This document shows positions 5,467 through 8,201 of a DNA stretch of 8,201 nt, in pieces. Source of the DNA: an uncultured Candidatus Melainabacteria bacterium (GTDB lineage: Bacteria; Cyanobacteriota; Vampirovibrionia; Gastranaerophilales; Gastranaerophilaceae); assembly GCA_934675225.1 (NCBI GenBank), contig CAKUQA010000035.1, forward strand, positions 1 to 8,201, in the 5' to 3' direction. The stretch's first letter is position 1. Each line of letters starts with the position of its first letter. The translations under genes and the position numbers were made by a program. The notes beneath the pieces were generated by a model. That model was not told the DNA's origin, did no database searches, and saw only the letters and a list, made by a program, of their open reading frames with translations.

Positions 5467-6771
5467 TTAAAATTCCGGTTGAGTTACTTTTATCATTTTT
5501 TCATATTCTTCGACCGAAACGGTATCCGGAGCTTTGGATTTTTTTTCTAATGCTCGTTTCAACAATTCAGGTTCTTTGTTTCTTAATTTACTTTTAGCGG
5601 TGACAATATCTGTTCCTATTGTATTTTTTATATGGTGTATAGTTTTTTCAGAAGGAGCTCCTTTGTTATTCATAAAGTTTTGAGCTTTGTAGCTTGCCCA
5701 ATCGTCAGAAAGTTCTTCAACCGTTGTATACCCCATGTCCAATTTCCCATTTAGTCTTTTATCAACTTCGTTTTCAAGAACATTTGTAATGTAATCTTTT
5801 TGACTTTCAAAATGACATGGAAGTACAACTTTATTTCCAATAATTTCTTCGGGTTCTCGGTTTTCATATTTTTTCAAAAGTTCCGCTGCAATATTTAAGT
5901 GAGCAAGTTCAAATGCAAGAAATTCTTCCCAAATTAATTTTAATTTATCATTTTCTTCGTCAATGTAACAATTGTAGTATGTGCAAACTTCTGTAAATTC
6001 GTGTAAGAGTAGTTTTTCATAAGGTGTTTCGCAAGGGTCTATCAAGCTTTCGTACATTGTAACGTGTTCTTCTTCAACATCACAAATTTCTCCGTAAACT
6101 TTTCTTAAATCATCATTTGCATACATCATACCATGTTCTGCATAAAAATTGTGTGTTTGTTGTTCTCCTGAAAGAAGGGTGTATATATTTACTTTAGTTT
6201 GTGGAGAGGCTGTATTTTTATCATAAGATTTACGAAGTCTTATTCCGTTATCATTGTGATGATATTGGGTTGGGCGACCTATTATAACATCAGTTTGGTT
6301 TTGTAATATATTATCAGGATTAATTCCGTCAATCAAATATGCCCATTGACTGTATCTGTAAAGATGGTCAAAGTCTTCCAGCAAACCAAAGTTAAATGTT
6401 TCTTTTACATATTCATCAGGTTCATTTTGTGCAAGCCAAGCAGTAAGGTCTACTGCTACTTGTTCATACCCTAGAGTTGTTTCTAATACTGTTTGACAAG
6501 CCGGAGTCATCCAATTTACGGTTGTTTGTTGCATATCCTCAATTCTGCTCATTAATGCAATAAGGTTTCTGTCGTTGTAATCTTGGCAACTCCTTGCAAA
6601 ATGGTGTTTAAATCCCCAAGCCTCAATTTCAATTCCATTCATTAAAATTTGGCGTGTTCTTGAATAGCAATTAACATCATATTTATTAAAAGGTCTTTTT
6701 ACTATATCATGCCAGCTTCTGAGTTGTTTATCTAAGGAAATTCCTTTTTCTTTAAGCGGATTAAATGTCAT
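5467..6771 (-). CDS. Tandem ferritin-like di-metal protein, family not recognised
   Basis: A 434-residue soluble protein with no signal peptide, built from two ferritin-like four-helix bundles. The C-terminal bundle (about 198-300) has the complete rubrerythrin/ferritin di-iron pattern: Glu203; Glu233xxHis236 (VEEEHVTMYESL); Glu258 (LLLHEFTEV); Glu288xxHis291 (FELAHLNIAAEL). The N-terminal bundle (about 43-146) repeats the same positions 155 residues earlier: Glu48, Glu78xxGln81, Glu103 and Asp133xxHis136, with Cys92-x-Thr-x-x-Glu97 mirroring Cys247-x-Thr-x-x-Glu252. Residues 301-434 are charged, probably helical and unassigned. Iron or manganese binding with an oxidase, peroxidase, storage or sensing role is inferred from the fold; the actual activity is unknown. 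The start is fixed by AAAGGAG at 6778-6784, six bases before ATG. It lies 72 bases after the GH13-like gene on the same strand, and a perfect inverted repeat directly upstream of the ribosome binding site may regulate it. Confidence 0.8.
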   Translation of the reverse strand: MTFNPLKEKGISLDKQLRSWHDIVKRPFNKYDVNCYSRTRQILMNGIEIEAWGFKHHFARSCQDYNDRNLIALMSRIEDMQQTTVNWMTPACQTVLETTLGYEQVAVDLTAWLAQNEPDEYVKETFNFGLLEDFDHLYRYSQWAYLIDGINPDNILQNQTDVIIGRPTQYHHNDNGIRLRKSYDKNTASPQTKVNIYTLLSGEQQTHNFYAEHGMMYANDDLRKVYGEICDVEEEHVTMYESLIDPCETPYEKLLLHEFTEVCTYYNCYIDEENDKLKLIWEEFLAFELAHLNIAAELLKKYENREPEEIIGNKVVLPCHFESQKDYITNVLENEVDKRLNGKLDMGYTTVEELSDDWASYKAQNFMNNKGAPSEKTIHHIKNTIGTDIVTAKSKLRNKEPELLKRALEKKSKAPDTVSVEEYEKMIKVTQPEF

Positions 6772-6777
6772 TTTTTT

Positions 6778-6784
6778 CTCCTTT
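6778..6784 (-). promoter_or_regulatory. Strong Shine-Dalgarno site of the ferritin-like gene
   Basis: AAAGGAG on the minus strand, six A bases before ATG 6771. It is the best ribosome binding site in the window and contrasts with the apparently leaderless genes. It implies that this gene has a 5' leader or is carried on the mRNA of the upstream GH13-like gene. Confidence 0.8.
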
Positions 6785-6785
6785 C

Positions 6786-6803
6786 ATTTTATCTGTATAA
6801 AAT
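6786..6803. promoter_or_regulatory. Perfect 7-4-7 inverted repeat, candidate operator
   Basis: ATTTTAT-CTGT-ATAAAAT is a perfect palindrome of two 7-base arms around 4 bases, lying one base upstream of the Shine-Dalgarno site of the ferritin-like gene. Size and AT-rich symmetry suit a dimeric repressor site (PerR/Fur- or DtxR-like proteins bind such elements), but it does not match a specific consensus that I can name. In RNA it would be a weak hairpin next to the ribosome binding site. Confidence 0.4.
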
Positions 6804-6816
6804 ATTTATGGCGTTA

Positions 6817-6862
6817 TTGGGCTTCTTTGTAATGAGTTTTTATCTAATTGTTTAAAGCCCAA
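6817..6862. repeat. 8-bp inverted repeat with a 30-base loop spanning a stop codon
   Basis: TTGGGCTT (6817-6824) and AAGCCCAA (6855-6862) are perfect complements. The loop holds the stop codon of the GH13-like gene (6844-6846). The arms are GC-rich for this region. No T-run follows on the minus strand (TAACGCC), so it is not a canonical intrinsic terminator; it could be an mRNA-stabilising or processing stem. Confidence 0.4.
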
Positions 6863-8169
6863 GCAAAAAGCTCGCCTGCTTGTTTGTTGTAATTTTTGCC
6901 ATCATGTTTCGCAAATAAATTTTCATAATGACTTAAAGCACTTCCATCTGCTGAAAATGATGGATTTGTCATCATTAAACGGTGTGTTGTTGTATCGTAT
7001 CTTAAAGGGAATAAATCTCCCATTTGCATAAAACTTGGTAATTTATCACTCGCTAAATTGTATCCGAATAGTGCTGTTTTTATTCGATTTAAGATTTGTT
7101 CATAAGATAAACCACCTTCGTTATTATCATTTGAAATTTCTACACCGGGGGCGTAATCTCTTTGGTACTTTAATTTCTCTGATAAATTTTTTACGGCGTT
7201 AAAGTTGTCGCCGGTAATGTAATCAGTACCGGCATTTAGCCCCATTAGTCTGTATCTTTCGAAGTCATTTGAACTTTTTTCGCCTACAAAGCTTATATTG
7301 GTTTTGCCCGAACGAAATCTTATTTCGTTTAAGATATATTGTATTTGATGGTAATTTGGCAAAGCTCCAACTCCTGTATAATTCTGCATATCATATCCGC
7401 CAATATGTTTTGCAGAATCTATAAACATACATTCAAAACCTAAATTCATAAGTTTTACGCATTCATTTATATAAATTTCAACATGTTCTTGGTTGTGCCA
7501 ATTGAAGGTTTCATCATTTGAATATGGTCGTGCAATTTTTATTTGATCTGCTGAAATAACATTTCTAAATCCGACTTTTATTCCTCTAAAATGTGCTAAA
7601 TCTACAAACGCTTTTAATTGTTCTTCTGCTGATATTTTTTCAATAATTGAGTAATCTATAATATTATTGCTGTAACTTGTGTTAAGTCTTATTCCATAAA
7701 GTGAGTTTTCTTTAAATGGCCCTTTTTCATAGGCATCACCATAAATATTTTGCCAAATTTGAGATAAGATTATACAATTTGCAAAACTTTTTGCAGAAGG
7801 TGGAATTGCCGGTAAAAGTTTGATGCAACTCAAAATTCCACTACATGTGCAACCATTATCCATTGTTGCGATTGCTCTATTGTTTATTTCTATATAATTT
7901 GCAAGTCGCCCCCATTTGTCCCCATAATTCGGTGTTTCAATTTTATCGGGAAATTTTTCATAGAAATTCCCGCTTTCTGACAAAGTAACAATAATTTCAA
8001 TAGCTTTTTTAACAGAAAGTTTTAATAAGTCTGCAGGGACTATGTTTCCAAGCCATCTTTTGTTATAAGCTCCTCCTATTCCATGGAATGCAATATATTC
8101 ACTAAATTTATCTTTTTTCAAATTAATTGTTTCATCAAAAGCTTTTAATAAATTATTTATGGAATTCAT
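6844..8169 (-). CDS. GH13-like (alpha-amylase superfamily) TIM-barrel protein with altered active-site motifs
   Basis: A 441-residue cytoplasmic protein without signal peptide. Sequence blocks follow the order of alpha-amylase superfamily enzymes: SGILSCIKLLPAIPPS (110-125, strand 2), LYGIRLNTSY (157-166), the region I-like LVDxAHxRGIxV pattern as FVDLAHFRGIKVGFRNV (188-204), the region II-like GFECMFIDSAKHIGG (244-258), the region III-like ISFVGEKSSND (292-302), a possible region IV EISNDN (344-349) and the strand 8-like LPSFMQMGDLF (377-387). Candidate nucleophile, acid/base and third carboxylate are Asp251, Glu297 and Asp348. However, the Arg two residues before the nucleophile is Phe249, the region I Asp appears replaced by Arg202, and His before Asp348 is Asn347. 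Domain B and the C-terminal beta domain are absent or tiny. It may be a divergent glycosidase or transglycosylase, or a non-catalytic relative. Cys107, Cys109 and Cys115 form an odd cluster. A -10-like hexamer six bases before ATG supports the start. Confidence 0.68.
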   Translation of the reverse strand: MNSINNLLKAFDETINLKKDKFSEYIAFHGIGGAYNKRWLGNIVPADLLKLSVKKAIEIIVTLSESGNFYEKFPDKIETPNYGDKWGRLANYIEINNRAIATMDNGCTCSGILSCIKLLPAIPPSAKSFANCIILSQIWQNIYGDAYEKGPFKENSLYGIRLNTSYSNNIIDYSIIEKISAEEQLKAFVDLAHFRGIKVGFRNVISADQIKIARPYSNDETFNWHNQEHVEIYINECVKLMNLGFECMFIDSAKHIGGYDMQNYTGVGALPNYHQIQYILNEIRFRSGKTNISFVGEKSSNDFERYRLMGLNAGTDYITGDNFNAVKNLSEKLKYQRDYAPGVEISNDNNEGGLSYEQILNRIKTALFGYNLASDKLPSFMQMGDLFPLRYDTTTHRLMMTNPSFSADGSALSHYENLFAKHDGKNYNKQAGELFAWALNN

Positions 8170-8175
8170 AACAAA

Positions 8176-8181
8176 TTTATA
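8176..8181 (-). promoter_or_regulatory. -10 element of the GH13-like gene, leaderless arrangement
   Basis: TATAAA on the minus strand (8181 down to 8176) ends six bases (TTTGTT) before the ATG at 8169, with no Shine-Dalgarno between. The matching -35 box would lie around 8199-8204 and is cut by the window edge. The surrounding sequence is almost pure A/T, so a chance match is possible. Confidence 0.4.
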
Positions 8182-8201
8182 AATAAATTAATATATAAAT
8201 A

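Noticed and set aside
2663..5546. Eight-base T runs inside the metal repressor (2663-2670), purB (3951-3958) and ferritin-like (5539-5546) genes as phase-variation tracts
   Set aside because: Each encodes Lys-Lys or Lys-Lys-Asn codons, in purB within the conserved catalytic signature, and such runs are expected in AT-rich DNA; they are short for contingency loci.
1..8201. Absence of TGA among the nine stop codons as a hint of TGA recoding
   Set aside because: Nine genes are too few, Trp codons seen are TGG, and no gene needs an in-frame TGA to be complete; AT-rich genomes with the standard code also favour TAA and TAG.
1..8201. Mobile element, CRISPR array, tRNA or riboswitch
   Set aside because: No transposase, integrase, direct-repeat array or cloverleaf-like segment was found, and the intergenic gaps are too short for a riboswitch.

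Overview
The window is AT-rich bacterial chromosome (roughly one third G+C by eye). It holds nine protein-coding genes packed with little intergenic space, and no gene-free stretch longer than about 90 bases. I see no tRNA, rRNA, CRISPR array, transposase or phage gene. Base composition, short gaps and the mix of proteins suggest a host- or gut-associated bacterium with a reduced, AT-rich genome. A non-photosynthetic cyanobacterial relative (Melainabacteria/Gastranaerophilales type) is my best guess, but it rests on general impression and no marker gene here proves it.

Layout. Left, plus strand: the 3' part of a PiT-family phosphate transporter cut by the window edge (2-805), an exported protein of unknown function (888-1559), and an orphan solute-binding lipoprotein of the amino-acid ABC class (1614-2390). 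Centre, minus strand: a tight operon read from 4759 down to 2405 that encodes adenylosuccinate lyase (purB), a phosphoglycolate-phosphatase-like HAD hydrolase and a short DtxR/MntR-type metal-responsive repressor, with gaps of 3 and 0 bases. Divergent from purB, on the plus strand, is a beta-class carbonic anhydrase (4846-5421), closed by a strong bidirectional terminator (5431-5455). Right, minus strand: a GH13-like TIM-barrel protein (8169 to 6844), followed by a 434-residue ferritin-like protein (6771 to 5467).

Two things stand out. First, all five genes that begin a likely transcript and whose upstream region is visible carry a -10-like hexamer 6-7 bases before the start codon and no convincing Shine-Dalgarno site. 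Transcription would then start at or next to the A of ATG, giving leaderless mRNAs. The two genes inside the purB operon and the ferritin-like gene instead have purine-rich ribosome binding sites (weak for the HAD gene). This also moves the carbonic anhydrase start from a TTG at 4810, which is part of the -35 box, to ATG 4846.

Second, the right-hand pair is unusual. The ferritin-like protein is a tandem duplication of a four-helix metal-binding bundle: all eight metal-ligand positions repeat at a constant offset of 155 residues. The C-terminal copy keeps the canonical rubrerythrin/ferritin ligand set, while the N-terminal copy has His-to-Gln and Glu-to-Asp changes. The GH13-like protein keeps candidate Asp and Glu catalytic residues but lacks the family's near-invariant Arg and region I Asp, so it may be a pseudo-enzyme or have a new activity. 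A perfect 7-bp inverted repeat lies directly before the ferritin-like gene's ribosome binding site and could be an operator. The DtxR-type repressor has a primary metal site that mixes MntR-like (Asp10) and DtxR-like (Cys102) ligands.
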